Shown: piece after piece, positions 11,033 to 23,200 of the stretch | How positions within the stretch are numbered: the first letter of the stretch is position 1 | Layout: each line of letters opens with the position of its first letter | Origin: Anthopleura xanthogrammica | Taxonomy: Eukaryota > Cnidaria > Anthozoa > Actiniaria > Actiniidae | Reading direction: 5' to 3' | DNA: 64,000 nucleotides | Assembly: GCA_964019055.1 (NCBI GenBank) | Contig: OZ025222.1 | Span: 8,231,029 to 8,295,028, forward strand | Program-made: the position numbers and the translations under genes | The notes under the pieces: model-generated | Databases searched by the model: none | What the model saw: only the letters and a program-made list of their open reading frames with translations | What the model was told of the DNA's origin: nothing

Positions 11033-11826
11033 CAATCTCGTTCCCAGAGCCCTTATTTCTTACTGCGCATGCTCGACGAAATAAATAGGCTCTGGAAAAC
11101 TCCAAACCGGAAGAGCCAGAATCTGGTTGTCTCGGACATGCGCATTATGAAAACCGGAAGTTAACAAGACCAACTGATAAAAACAAAATGGCCGACTGTT
11201 GAGGGCGCTATATCATGCCGTTGCTCTCAATTAAATGGGCTTTGATGATAAGTTAAGCTCAGATAGAAACAATACCGAAGCCATTATTAATATAGGTAGG
11301 CTAAAAATGATACTTTAGTTGTGTTGCCAACTGGATACGACGGGGATACGGCAAATTGTAAGTGTATCAGTGCTTTTCACTCGCGATCGTGTGTACAATA
11401 CATTTTCCGAGTCTACCAATGTAATATTCTTAGTTCACTTCTAAATAGCTTACGCTAATACTAGAAGGAATATGTACTGTCCTTGTCGTCTCTCCCTTGA
11501 ATTCACTAATGTTAGACTAAGTAATAGATTGAGACAAAGGGATCACAGGGATGGATTGTGCGTCAAAAATTGTATTAAAATGAATTGTATCAACTACTTT
11601 ACTACCAAATTAAATAAAATTGAATAACCAAATACGACAAATACGTGTTTCCTAATGTTTTTTTTTCATGCGATCAAGTTTATTTGCTAGTAAAATTTAT
11701 ACTTCCGGTGTATTCCTTTAATATTTTGAGGGCCAATCAGGAGGCAGGATTTATTGGAGTTTTCCAGAGCCTATTTATTTCGTCGAGCATGCGCAGTAAG
11801 AAATAAGGGCTCTGGGAACGAGATTG
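11033..11826. mobile_element. MULE-like DNA transposon, 794 bp, 10-bp target duplication
   Basis: Inverted ends of about 70 bp begin CAATCTCGTTCCCAGAGC. ATGATTTGAT occurs at 11023-11032 and at 11827-11836, an exact 10-bp target duplication. It has no coding capacity. Long inverted ends and a 10-bp duplication fit a Mutator-like non-autonomous element. Confidence 0.88.
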
Positions 11827-12250
11827 ATGATTTGATCTATTGCGCACATGCTACTGCGCATGCGTTGTAAGTAACGCATGCGCAGTGGAAATAAAAAGGT
11901 CAAAATACAAAAAAAAATCGTAACTTGATACATGGAAATAATTTTGTTCAGATCTAGATCTGTTCACGTTTACGGATAGTCCTTAGTATGTCCTAGAAGA
12001 AAAATGATGTTTAATGTTTTCTGAACCATGTTTCAAATTCCGAAAAACGCAACCATTATTTTGGTGTTTTTGCGCATGAGCAAAGACTGCGTATAACTCT
12101 TGCGCATGCGCGCGAATCCTGTTTTTATGTCTATTTTTGGACTAAACGCCCCGAATAACATCTCTGTACTGAGTTTTAGCCAATTTGGACATATATTAAG
12201 GTTTTTATGCAATGAAATATTTTAATGAAGTATTATGCAAGATTATTATA

Positions 12251-12417
12251 GTTTTGAATAAACGGGTCTTTCTTGGTGTTGCAGGGTATTGTATTCAAGG
12301 TTAGGGTTCATTGTATTACAAGGTATTGTTTCGTTCTAAGTTCTTTGTTCTTGGCTATTGTTTTATTGTGTTCATTCCTCAGGTGTTCTGCAACACCAAG
12401 AAAGAGCCGAATAAACC
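12251..12417. mobile_element. Short foldback MITE
   Basis: The left gaataaacgggtctttcttg pairs with the right segment caccaagaaagagccgaata. The two arms of about 30 bp enclose about 105 bp. Confidence 0.65.
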
Positions 12418-12703
12418 AGGCAGAAGGATTTTGTCGTCTTATTATTATTTTGGCAAGGTTTTTAGAACCAGTGACAGTCAATTAGAACAGCCCCAGAATC
12501 AAAGCTTTTCTTACATTTTGTTGACAAGTTTTGATTCCCTTATAAAGTCATGTCAGGAGTACAGCAGTCCCATAAACCAAAAAAATACTTGATGAAAAGA
12601 CGCTTTGAGTGCCATCATTTTACCCCCCATAATTTAGAAGGTTTGATCTTTAAGAAAATCAAGGTTTTAGGCTAAAAATCTATGTATCAAGCAGGATTCG
12701 ATG

Positions 12704-13015
12704 TTCCCTGCTAGCAGAGTCTCCCGTGTACATGTAGAATCCTGGCAGAGAAAAGGGGAGTCTGTGCCAGTCCAGGCCGTTTTCTTTGATATACCGCCGT
12801 CCACAACCATGGACGAACCAAACAGGTTTTTTTTTTTTTTTTTTTTTTTTGAGATTTGCCCGCAGGCTGGTGCTGTACAATAGAACACGAGGTCCCCTTC
12901 GAGGTACATTGCGCATTTGTATTTCCGCAACAAAGTGACAACGGCCTGGACCGGCAGAGTCTCTCATTTTCTCTGCCAGGATTCGTCTACACGGGAGACT
13001 CTGCTAGCAGGGACG
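12704..13015. mobile_element. Foldback transposon with 8-bp target duplication and internal T24
   Basis: Arms of roughly 80-90 bp (left starting TTCCCTGCTAGCAGAGTCTC) are inverted copies around a T-homopolymer of about 24. ATTCGATG is present at 12696-12703 and at 13016-13023, an 8-bp target duplication. An 8-bp duplication fits hAT or Mutator-like families. The open frames crossing it come from the arms and are not genes. Confidence 0.82.
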
Positions 13016-13393
13016 ATTCGATGACTTTATTAAAAACAATTTGATTTTACACTCTCGTGCCAACGCTTTCACAACATTTGATAAAGTGTTCTTAAGGAAA
13101 TAGTAAAACTCCAAATATCGGTGATGTTTTTAAAATTTAAATAATAATACTGCTGGTGGCTAAACGTCAATGCCTTTCGTGTTTTGGTTTTTGTGAACGA
13201 GCGCATCAAAAATGCAGGAATGTCGCTTAGTCACACGCCTGTCTGATGGAAATAAAGGAAATAAAGATATGTGGGAACTTTTAGTACTATTTCAAACCCA
13301 AGAATGACCTATTAGAACCATACTGCAAACTGCCAGGAATGTCTCAAAAATCAATTGCAAAGTTCAGGTAAAAAAGAAAACAAGAAATATATA

Positions 13394-13618
13394 TCCCTAA
13401 AACTTTAACACTTTTGCGATATATATACATATATATGAAGGATAGCGATTTCACTCATTTCTCAACAAAAAAAAAATTACCAAGCTGTTCTAGAATACCT
13501 TATGAGGCTTTTTAACATGTTTGCAGTTGATTTACTTCTTGTTTACTGTTTATTTTTCAACAAAAATAGGACTCAAACATATTTGTATATATATCGCAAA
13601 AATGTCAAAGTTTTGGGG
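13394..13618. repeat. Inverted repeat around a short spacer
   Basis: The sequence cctaaaactttaacactttt and the following gcgatatatat on the left pair with atatatatcgc and aaaatgtcaaagttttgggg on the right. Probably an old MITE. Confidence 0.6.
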
Positions 13619-13817
13619 ATTCGGTGTATATGTAAAGTATGTGAAATGTTTTGGTTTCGAAACTCATAATTAATGAACCTTTTTCGGAAAGATCAATTTC
13701 TTTTAACTAACCTCTGGTATAGTGTGAGTCGGAGTGTTGAAGAAAGAAGAAAATAATTTGGGTAATAAAAATGTTTTTTTATTGAAAGAGAGAATTCATG
13801 TATGAATGAATTTAAGG

Positions 13818-13996
13818 AATAAAAAACAGTTTTCCGTGTATTATACTCTGATAAAGACACGCGGGATGTGGAGAGAACACGAGAGAAGCGTAGGAAACCA
13901 CGACGAATAGCGGAGTAGTTTCCAGCTTCTTAAGTGTTCTCTCCACATCCCAAGTGTCTTTATCAGAGTATGATACACGGAAAACTGTTTTTTATT
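13818..13996. mobile_element. Foldback MITE, 179 bp
   Basis: The left arm containing acagttttccgtgtattata pairs with the right arm ending ttttattgc. About 75 bp per arm pair, including tctgataaagacac and gatgtggagagaacac. Confidence 0.85.
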
Positions 13997-14165
13997 GCTT
14001 TTATAAAAAAACTAGCGCTCAAATCCTTTTAAGAAGCAGTTTCGAGAGAGAGAAAAATGACGTGAGCATGTATTATGCTCTCATAAAACATGGCTTTTTG
14101 ACCAATCAGAGCGCGCGTAATATCAAAGTTATTTTATAAAAATAAATGAAGGAATAAAAGAATCA

Positions 14166-14576
14166 AAGAATGTGTGAATGAATGAATGAACGAACGAACG
14201 AACGAAAAAATAAATGAATGATTCAATGTATGAATGAATGAATGGAAGGATGGATGGATGGATGGATGGATGGATGGATGGATGGATGGATGGATGGATG
14301 GATGGAAGGATGGATGGAAGGATGGATGGATGGATGGATGGATAGATGGATGGAAGGATGGATGGATGGATGGATGGATGGATGGATGGATGGATGGATA
14401 GATGGATGGATAGATAGATGGATGGATGGATGGATGGATGGATGGATGGATGGATGGATGGATGGATGGATGGATGGATGGATGGATGGATGGATGGATG
14501 GATGGATGGATGGATGGATGGATGGATGGATGGATGGATGGATGGATGGATGGATGGATGGATGAAAGAATGAATG
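14166..14576. repeat. (GGAT)n microsatellite with GAAT/GAAC flanks
   Basis: About 330 bp of nearly pure GGAT with occasional GGAA and AGAT variants, preceded by GAAT and GAAC runs. The open frame through it is an artefact of repeat periodicity. Confidence 0.97.
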
Positions 14577-14867
14577 AATAGGTTAATGAACGAATTTTCT
14601 TCCCCTTTTCCCTTGTATTTACATTATTAACTTCGTGCTGGCTTGCATTCTAAATTATTTTGCTTTATTGGATTTTTTTCCCTTCTTTCATGTCATATTT
14701 TCTCTTATTATACAATTATCACCGAAATACCTATAATTCTTTATTTCAAAAAGTTGATATTTTCACATGTGAAAATATCATCACTATGGTTACATACTTT
14801 TTATAGCAGAAAAAAAGCTGGAAAAAGCTTTCTTTTCTTTTTCATTGATAATTATATAATAAACAGA

Positions 14868-14985
14868 ATATTGTATGGGCGCATGGAGATACGAATTTTA
14901 TCTTCTCGTGCTTCGCAGCGCTCACTCGTGAGAGCTCTTTTCAACACTCGAAGATAAAATTCGTATCTCCGCGCGCACATGTAAT
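14868..14985. mobile_element. Foldback MITE, about 118 bp
   Basis: The left arm atattgtatgggcgcatgga followed by gatacgaattttatcttc pairs with gaagataaaattcgtatctc and the following cgcgcgcacatgtaatat. It ends about 40 bp before the first recognised exon of the TIR receptor gene. Confidence 0.8.
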
Positions 14986-15022
14986 ATCCTCTATTTATGT
15001 TATTTCATACCATCATTTTAGA

Positions 15023-18000
15023 TGCTAATGTAACTCAGGAACAGTTATGCTACAAACAGCAGATCAAAAAAACAAATACGACGAAAGAGATTGCAGTTCC
15101 ACCAGGTAAGCATGTATCCATGCATGGAGCAGACTAAGGCAGCGATGTTAAATATTCCTAGTTAACTACAATGCACCGTGCGCCCATATCATTGTTTACA
15201 TACGAATTTTATCATAGATTCGTTGCAAAAAAATTATAAAATCTCACTAAAAGCATAAAATAACTACTTATCATTATATCTTGATGATTTTAAAACTTCT
15301 AGCTTGAATATCAAGACCGATGAAACTGGATTCCCAAACTTCGACTACAAAACCAATTTGGGCTGGCAGAGAAAATAGCGGATTGAATTGTTTTCGGCAC
15401 GCATTGCATTGTAGTTGGCGAGGATTTTTGAATATATATATTGTGATTTGAAAATATCAAATAATCGCCACAATTTAAAAAGCGGTCTTATTTATATACT
15501 GCTGGCTCTCAGACCCGATATGGGAGATTGGTGACCCTAGTAAAGGGCTCCTGATCTATAACTGAGAATATGCTAGCTTAAAAATTAACCACACCCGGGA
15601 CAGGTTTTGAATTTTGGAATTCAAGACCTGCATCAGGTTTTTTTGCCAAGCTAGTCATATACACACACATTTGAGAGTTTTGAAATTTTGGAATTCAATG
15701 CACATTTATTTGAGATTTTAGACACACACTAGAAGTCTTAAAGTCTTAAAACTTAAGGAATTGACTATTCTAACCTTTAAAAAAATGCAAATGAAATCTT
15801 GCGAATTTACCCTACCGAGCCTCGAACGCTCAACCCTTGGCATCTTACAGTCCATTCACTTACCACTATGCTATCCGGTAAAATCGTTGACCATGATGGA
15901 ATTTTAAGAAGCTTTATCTCAGCACAGCTATTGTTCGACGTTAATTTGATGCAAATATAAATTACTCGATATAAATTAAATCCGATTATTTGAGTTCCTA
16001 TTTCCAGAATTTTTGCATTGAAACAATAAAAATAGGGTTTGGTTAGTTATTTAAACAACTTCAAACGCACGGGCTCGGGTTTGCATTGAAATTCAAGACC
16101 TCAGGCCCTCGGTCTTTAATTTCAATGCAAACCCTCGCCCTAGCGTTTGAACCTTTATTTACAGACCCAGTATGGGAGATGCACTAATGGAATACATTAA
16201 TTTATTTATTAGTTTGTGAGGAAATGTTTGACAAGGCATCAAATGACTTTGTTGGATTAGTGACAGGAGTCAAGGTGCATTTTCTTCGTATAGAAAACTT
16301 CTGATACATCAACGTAACGTGGGATGCACTCAATGGTGAGTGAGACAAAATTTATATCACAAAACTGTCAATAGTTATTGACCCTTATCATGCTAGCGTG
16401 ACATAATGTATTTGATTTATCGGAAAAGAAGTTTGCTTCCTTGCTTCCTTGCTTCCTTGCTTCCTTGCTTCCTTGCTTCCTTGCTTCCTTGCTTCCTTGC
16501 TTCCTTGCTTCCTTGCTTCCTTGCTTCGTTGCTTGCTCGCTTGTTCGCTCGCTAGCGCTTATTTTTTGTTTGCTTGTTTGCTCGATGGAATATTTATTCG
16601 TCTTTAAAATACCTTTTTAATACTGTATTTACTTATTAATAGACCCTAAAATATCCAATAACTGGTCTCACTATGTCATTCAATGGAAGTCGTCACTGGA
16701 CGATAAAGGAGGCTGTAGTCTTATATCCAAGGTAGGCAATAACAAATGCACGACCAGATTCAAAGTAACACAGATTTGTTCTCATTCACTTTTTTTTTTT
16801 TTCGTTCAAAGAATCGGACGTTCTTCATCATTAATGAAACAGAGGATGGATGGGAATACCCTGAACCGATATACTTAAATGTAAGCTTCCTTCAAACATT
16901 CACCTTTTATTAAGTACTGCAGAAATATGGTGCATAATTCCCCTATTTCATTATGACGTCACATCAAAACAATCTATTGTATAAACGCTAAGGATCATGG
17001 TCGTGAGAGGGGTACAAAACCGCAACAACACAAGTTTCATAGAACGCTGAAAAGCGTTAGCAGTTATCAAATGCAATAAGTATTGTTTATTAAACATCGA
17101 TTCACCTTATGTTTGGAAACCAGACTATTTGAGATTAAACTTTTCTTAGCAGAGAGAATTTGTTTCAAATTTCTATTGTTCTAGACGATTCTGTCCCCTT
17201 CAGAAACAAGCTGTGACGTCATAATGAAATAAGGCAATTGTTCAGTTTTTGCTTACAAACATGAAAATGGGCACAACGATAGAAGACCACATGCGCACTA
17301 GTTTGTGATGTAACTTCACGCCCAAAGGTCATTGCTTCCCGTTTTACAGCAGTGAAATTAATTCATCTTAAATAATGAATGCTGAATAGTGCATTTCAAG
17401 ACCAAAGGGTATTGTGGTTCTCATTCAGTAATAGGACAATAAATAACATGACTTTTTGAGGGCATATTGTTGATTTGTGGCCCGAGTAGCGTCAATTTTG
17501 TAAACGATGCTACAAGGGCCACAAATGAATAATATGCACGACAAAAGTCATTTCATTATCACTATATCATTAATATACAATACCAAATTTTACAAAGTCT
17601 TCAATATCAAAAGTGAGAATTTCAATAAACTGAACATTTTCATTCAAAAATAAAGTTGCTATACATAAAAAAAAAACAAGAAAACATCAAAATCACGCGC
17701 TTTGGAATGGTTTCCTTAAGATCTGATTGGCTGACAGCAGTCGTTGGTGATAATATGAAATAAAATTAAATATACAGCGATTTGTTCTCTATATTAAGCT
17801 AGTACATTGCTTCGGATGGAATGCATCAACAATAAAATAATTTACTTTAGACAATATTACATGACCCAAAATGCGCTTCGGTTTTGGAATGCACTATTCA
17901 GTATTCAGTATTCAGTATTCAACATTCTTTAAAATAGCTCTATATTCCTGCACTAAGACCTTGCAACAGCTTCTGGGCTGATCAAAGTCCAAAGTCCGTG

Positions 18001-20168
18001 ACTTAATTAAACCAATTAAAAAACCATAGAATTATTTATTTTAGGCAAATAAACTGTTATACCATGCAGACAATTTTTCATAATTTTTCCACTTTCGAAT
18101 TATCTTGTTCAAGTTAAAGAAAGTAACATAATTGTTACTTCGATAAATATACATTCACCTGGGTTCAGACCTTTCTTCACAATATTAAAGAATACGGTGA
18201 TCAATTAAAAATTATTGATATAGATCACTGACGTGACTACTTGCATCTCTGATTAGATATTCCCGAGCTTATTAATCCAGTACATTTTCATTCATGTCAG
18301 GTGTCCACGTATCCGTTAAAGAAAAATACTGGGTATCGCTTTGAAATAGAAGGTCGGCCAAGAAGGGGTAAGTGCATAGGGAAAACAGGGCCAAAACCAG
18401 CTTATCTGAAATAGTGACGTATAGAAAATAAATCACTGCAAAACTGAGGTTTCTCTAGATTTTCGGAAGACGTTTTTGATATTTTGTATACATTTATTGT
18501 AAGTAATAGCATGACTTGAGGGTGATTAGTGATTAAATGTCCCCGAAAGCCGAGGGAGGTTTTGTTGAAGTCCCGACGCCGAAGGCGGAGGGACTTTAAC
18601 TAAACCTCCCGAGGCTTGAGGGGACATTTAATCACTAATCACCCGAAATTTCATGCTATTAGTTTGTAATATTATGATTGCAGAGGAATAAAACTGCTCT
18701 TAGGAAATATGTAAGCTTTCGTACGATGCATAAATTACAAAGTTTTACAGAGCTGTTGATATGCGGCATACGTTAGGGAATTTGCCTTTGTTAAATGCGA
18801 CAATGGCGAATTGAACCAGCATTCATTCATTCGTGGTGCTTTATTCTAATTCACTTTGGTTGGCCTAGAGCGGTATTAATGAAATGTTTTCGAACCGTCG
18901 TGATTACGTCACAAATAGTAAGAAAAATTCCCGATGTAGTCAACGCATGCGCAAAGATTACTCAATGGGTCCCACAAGTGCTGGGGTGTTGAATAGTGTG
19001 TACTGAAAGGTCATTGCTCAAAATTTTCGATTGGGTCGATGCGACCCAGCCATGGTCCCGGTGATTGTCATGTGAGGGACCATGCCTCATGAATAGTGAT
19101 GAGGGATATTTAGTCTAAACATCCCTCATGGTTATATTCATGAGGGATATTTAGTCTAAATATCCCTCATGATTATATTCATGAGGGATATTTAAACTAA
19201 ATATCCCTCATCACTCTTCATCCAGAGGGATGTTAGACCTTAAACATCCCTCTGGAAACAATGGATCCCGAGGTAATCATGATATTACTATGATATTCAT
19301 CATTGGGTGGGAAAACAGTCTTCGGGCTATAAAGAATGACAACTCAGTTTTACAAATTTTCTGTATTCTGATTGGCTATTATTTTTTTCTCACATCAGCT
19401 GGAAGAACCCTTGCCTAATTCATTAAGAGAAGAAAAAACTTTACAATAACACGTAGTTAATTATCGGGAAACCATTTTTTCTACAAAAAATGACAAAAAA
19501 AAAAAAGCGAAGAAAAAAGTTAATATCATCTTTTGATTGTATATGACAACGTTATTTTATATGACAACGTTCTTGCAATTAGGTGTATATATTATATTTA
19601 TATATATGAAGAATATTTACTCAAAATGGGTCTCATCAACTAAGACCCATTTGATGTCACGATTTAGCATTCAAGCTATTTCTTGAGCCGTGTTTGAATT
19701 ATCAGCTTGCCAATTTTTTCGACCATAAAAAGACCACGCCCATTTCACCCTTAATACCCCTTTCATTAAGATATTCTTCATATATATATATGATATATAT
19801 AAACTATTCATTGATACCATTATATTCTATCTGTGCTTTTAGGCGTGATGAACTTACCTGCACAAGTGCCTAATAAAGTGCCTAATAAAGGTAAGTGATT
19901 TTTTTGGTTTTACAGCCTTCAGTCCATTCTTTCTCGCTTTACTCTACTTGGAGGTCGCTGAACATGCATTTTTTATCTTCATCGTTGTGGTTGTTGTCAC
20001 CGTTGCCGTCACTGTCATGAAAGTCATCTTCATTATCATCATTATCATCACCAACATCATCCCATCATTCTCCACATCATTATTATTATTATGTTATCTT
20101 TAACACTATGTGGTTACCATCATCATCATCACCATTATCATCATCATCATCATCATCGTCATCATCAA

Positions 20169-20200
<32 letters not shown>

Positions 20201-23200
20201 CATCATTGTCCACATCCTTATTATGATGTTTTCTTTATCACTATGTGGTTATCTTTATCATCATCATCATCATCATCATTATCACCATCATCATCATTAT
20301 CATCATCATTATCATCATCATTATCATCATCACCATCACCATCATCATCATCATCATCATCATCATGAACATCATCATCATGAACATCATCATCATGAAC
20401 ATCATCATCATGAACATCATCATCATGAACATCATCATCATGAACATCATCATCATCATCATCATCATCACTCTCATTGCCTAGCTTTATGTCTAAATTG
20501 TCTCCGCCACCCGGTTTACTCAATAAGTAAGAGCGTCGGTCTGTTGTGCGGGAGGTCGTGGTTTGTCTACCGGCCGGACCAGCAATGAGGGTCTTAAAAT
20601 ATTCAGAAGGTGCTGGCTTTATAACTACGTACATCTGCAAATGGTTAGACCTTCACATGGCTCGTTTGACTACGTTAATGGCGGTCCCCTCCCTAATCAA
20701 CTAGAGACGTTAAATAATGACCACGAGTTTATCTTTTTGCAATTATTCTTTATGAAGAAAAATAATTTATATATATTTTTTTATTTTATTTATGCTAGTT
20801 TATATTTTAAAAATAAACTAATAAAAGGGTTGGTGATATAAGGAAACACTTATTTGCTTTGTTTTCAAGTTTCACCCGAGATAGTTGCCGCTATCATCGT
20901 CGGTTCCTGCGCGGGTCTCATTCTGATTGCTATGGTGATAGTTGCTTGGAAACTGCGATACCCAGATGGATGGAGAGCCTATTACAGAAACCGTATTAAA
21001 TCATTATCAGAAAGTAAGTTACGAACGCCAACTAAGATTAAAGTGCATATAAGGGTTCGCCAGTTTGTGTTTAATATGAAAGTTCTGACCCTAAAAATCA
21101 CATAATCATTTTTTTTTTTTTTTTTGATTCTGTTGCGGTTTCATTAATTTTTTGACGGTTAAAGTTTGTAAAAATGCGTGTTTTGGGCAACCTTTAGAAA
21201 CATTTCGGAGCAGTTAGAGGAGAATGGTACCTAGATCGTGTGACGTCATTCACGGCATTTGCTGAAGGGTTCAAGGGTTTTTTTAGGATCGAGCGTAAAA
21301 AAAGTTGATCCCAAGGTCGCTCAGCTTTTTACCTCGTTTTACCAACTTTGATCGTCAAAAAAATAATGAAATCGCAACAGAATCAAAAATTTTTTTATTG
21401 ATTATGTGATTTTTAGGGTCAGAACTTGCATATTAAACACAAACTGGCGAACCCTTATATGCAATTTAAGAACTAAGGCTTTAAATATACGGATCTTTGC
21501 TGAGGTCAATGTTTACATTTTGCTTCATTAGCATAGGAATTTACACCAAATTTACACCAAATCCGTTCTCAACATCGAAAGGGCGTGATCAAAATTAGCT
21601 TATTTTAAAAATTTGAGCTTGACACATGAAATAGTTTTTGCGTGAAGCGATTTTAAAATCTCTAAATTTTATAGAAAATTGATGGGCTTAGCGTTTTTGC
21701 CACCCATGCAGAAATTTGAAAACTGATATCTCGAAAACTATTGCATGCAAAAAGCTAAAAGTGTCGTAGATTACTTATATCAATTACATCTTTTAAGTTT
21801 TGGGTTCGGTTTGCAGTTTGTAGTTTGTAGTTTATTGTAGTCTTGGTAATTTAGGATACCATGCTCAACCTCATGTAATAATTGTTTATTACTGCGAAAA
21901 TAAGGGAGAATACTACTTTAGTGGCGACAACAATACCGAAACACTATCTAATATAATAGACCTCTTATGCTTGGTCATAATGTTCTGCCTATTTCAGACC
22001 ACGTGTCCCTTGATCGTTTCTTTGTTTGGACCCAAATGCAACAAAGAATCTTTGTCTCAAAGGAATGGCACGTGGTCTGAAATGGACCAAAACAAACAAG
22101 TAGAGTTAGCACGTTCCACCAGCATCTGGTGGCCCGCATCTGGTGGCCCCACACGCATCTGGTGGCCCCTTGGCCATAACTCCTCAACAGAGCATGCTAT
22201 GACAACCAAACTTGGTAGCATGGTTGGCACTTGGGTTGTCAATCATATGACCACGTGATGTGATGTGACGTCACACATCACGTGACTTACGAGCCAAACA
22301 TTATCGCCCATTTTTGAAAATAGTCGGCATTAAATGCTATGACCACGGAACTTGGTAGGATGGGTGGTATTTGTGTCACCAGTCATACGGTCACGTGGTT
22401 TGATGTGATGTCACACATCACGTGATTTAGAAGTTAATTTTAGAGGAAAGGCATGGCAATGCACATGAATTACGAACTATAGCTTGTAGTCATGTTATCA
22501 GACGACCGAATCATTATTGTAACGAAACTCCGCTCTCACATACCTCTCATGGCCCCATCGTGCCTACATGTGGTGGACCCGCATCTGGTGGCCCCACATG
22601 CATCTGTTGGCCCCTTGGCCATAACTCTTCAACAGAGCATGCTATGACAACCAAACTTGGTAGCATGGTTGGCACTTGGGTTGTCAATCATATGACCACG
22701 TGACGTGATGTGACGTCACACATCACGTGACTTACGAGCCAAATAAAATTGAGTCTGATAAGATAATCAGACGTCTTAACGCCTATTTCTAACCAGTTTA
22801 AGCTTTTTTTGTGAAATAATGGACACTACCTATTGATGGTTATTTGTTTAAGTCTATGGTGAAACGTGGGGTAGTTCTTGCAACCTGGATAAGATACCGC
22901 CGTTTCTTCAAATTCAGCATTATTCGATATTATTAGTGTTTAGATACCTCTGTTTAGATATACTGAAATGTTATCTAGATCTACTTATTGCTTTACATTC
23001 TGGGTAACACCACATTTTTTCCATGGGTAAATAGGCTTCCCCAGCGGGAAACGATGTTCCCCAACTTCCCAAGATAAAGCTGAATCCTGGAAATTATCGG
23101 GTCGCGGTAAAACGCGGAAACTGAAACGGCGGAAAGCGGAAAGCGGAAAGCGGAAAGCGGAAATTCGATACATTTCATTATACTCCAATTTCGTACAAGA

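Noticed and set aside
14242..14565. 107-codon open frame of MDGW repeats
   Set aside because: It is a pure (GGAT)n microsatellite; open frames follow from the period.
16215..16276. Possible extra exon of the TIR receptor (CEEMFDKASNDFVGLVTGVK)
   Set aside because: It has an AG and a GT border and is open, but its phases do not fit between the exons before and after it, whereas those two fit each other directly and give a sensible FN3 junction.
19055..19252. CRISPR-like array
   Set aside because: The units are palindromes directly adjacent to each other without unique spacers, and the genome is metazoan.
20091..20640. Poly-His, poly-Ser, poly-Asp, poly-Met and poly-Ile open frames
   Set aside because: All frames of an (ATC)n microsatellite stay open; no splice or start support.
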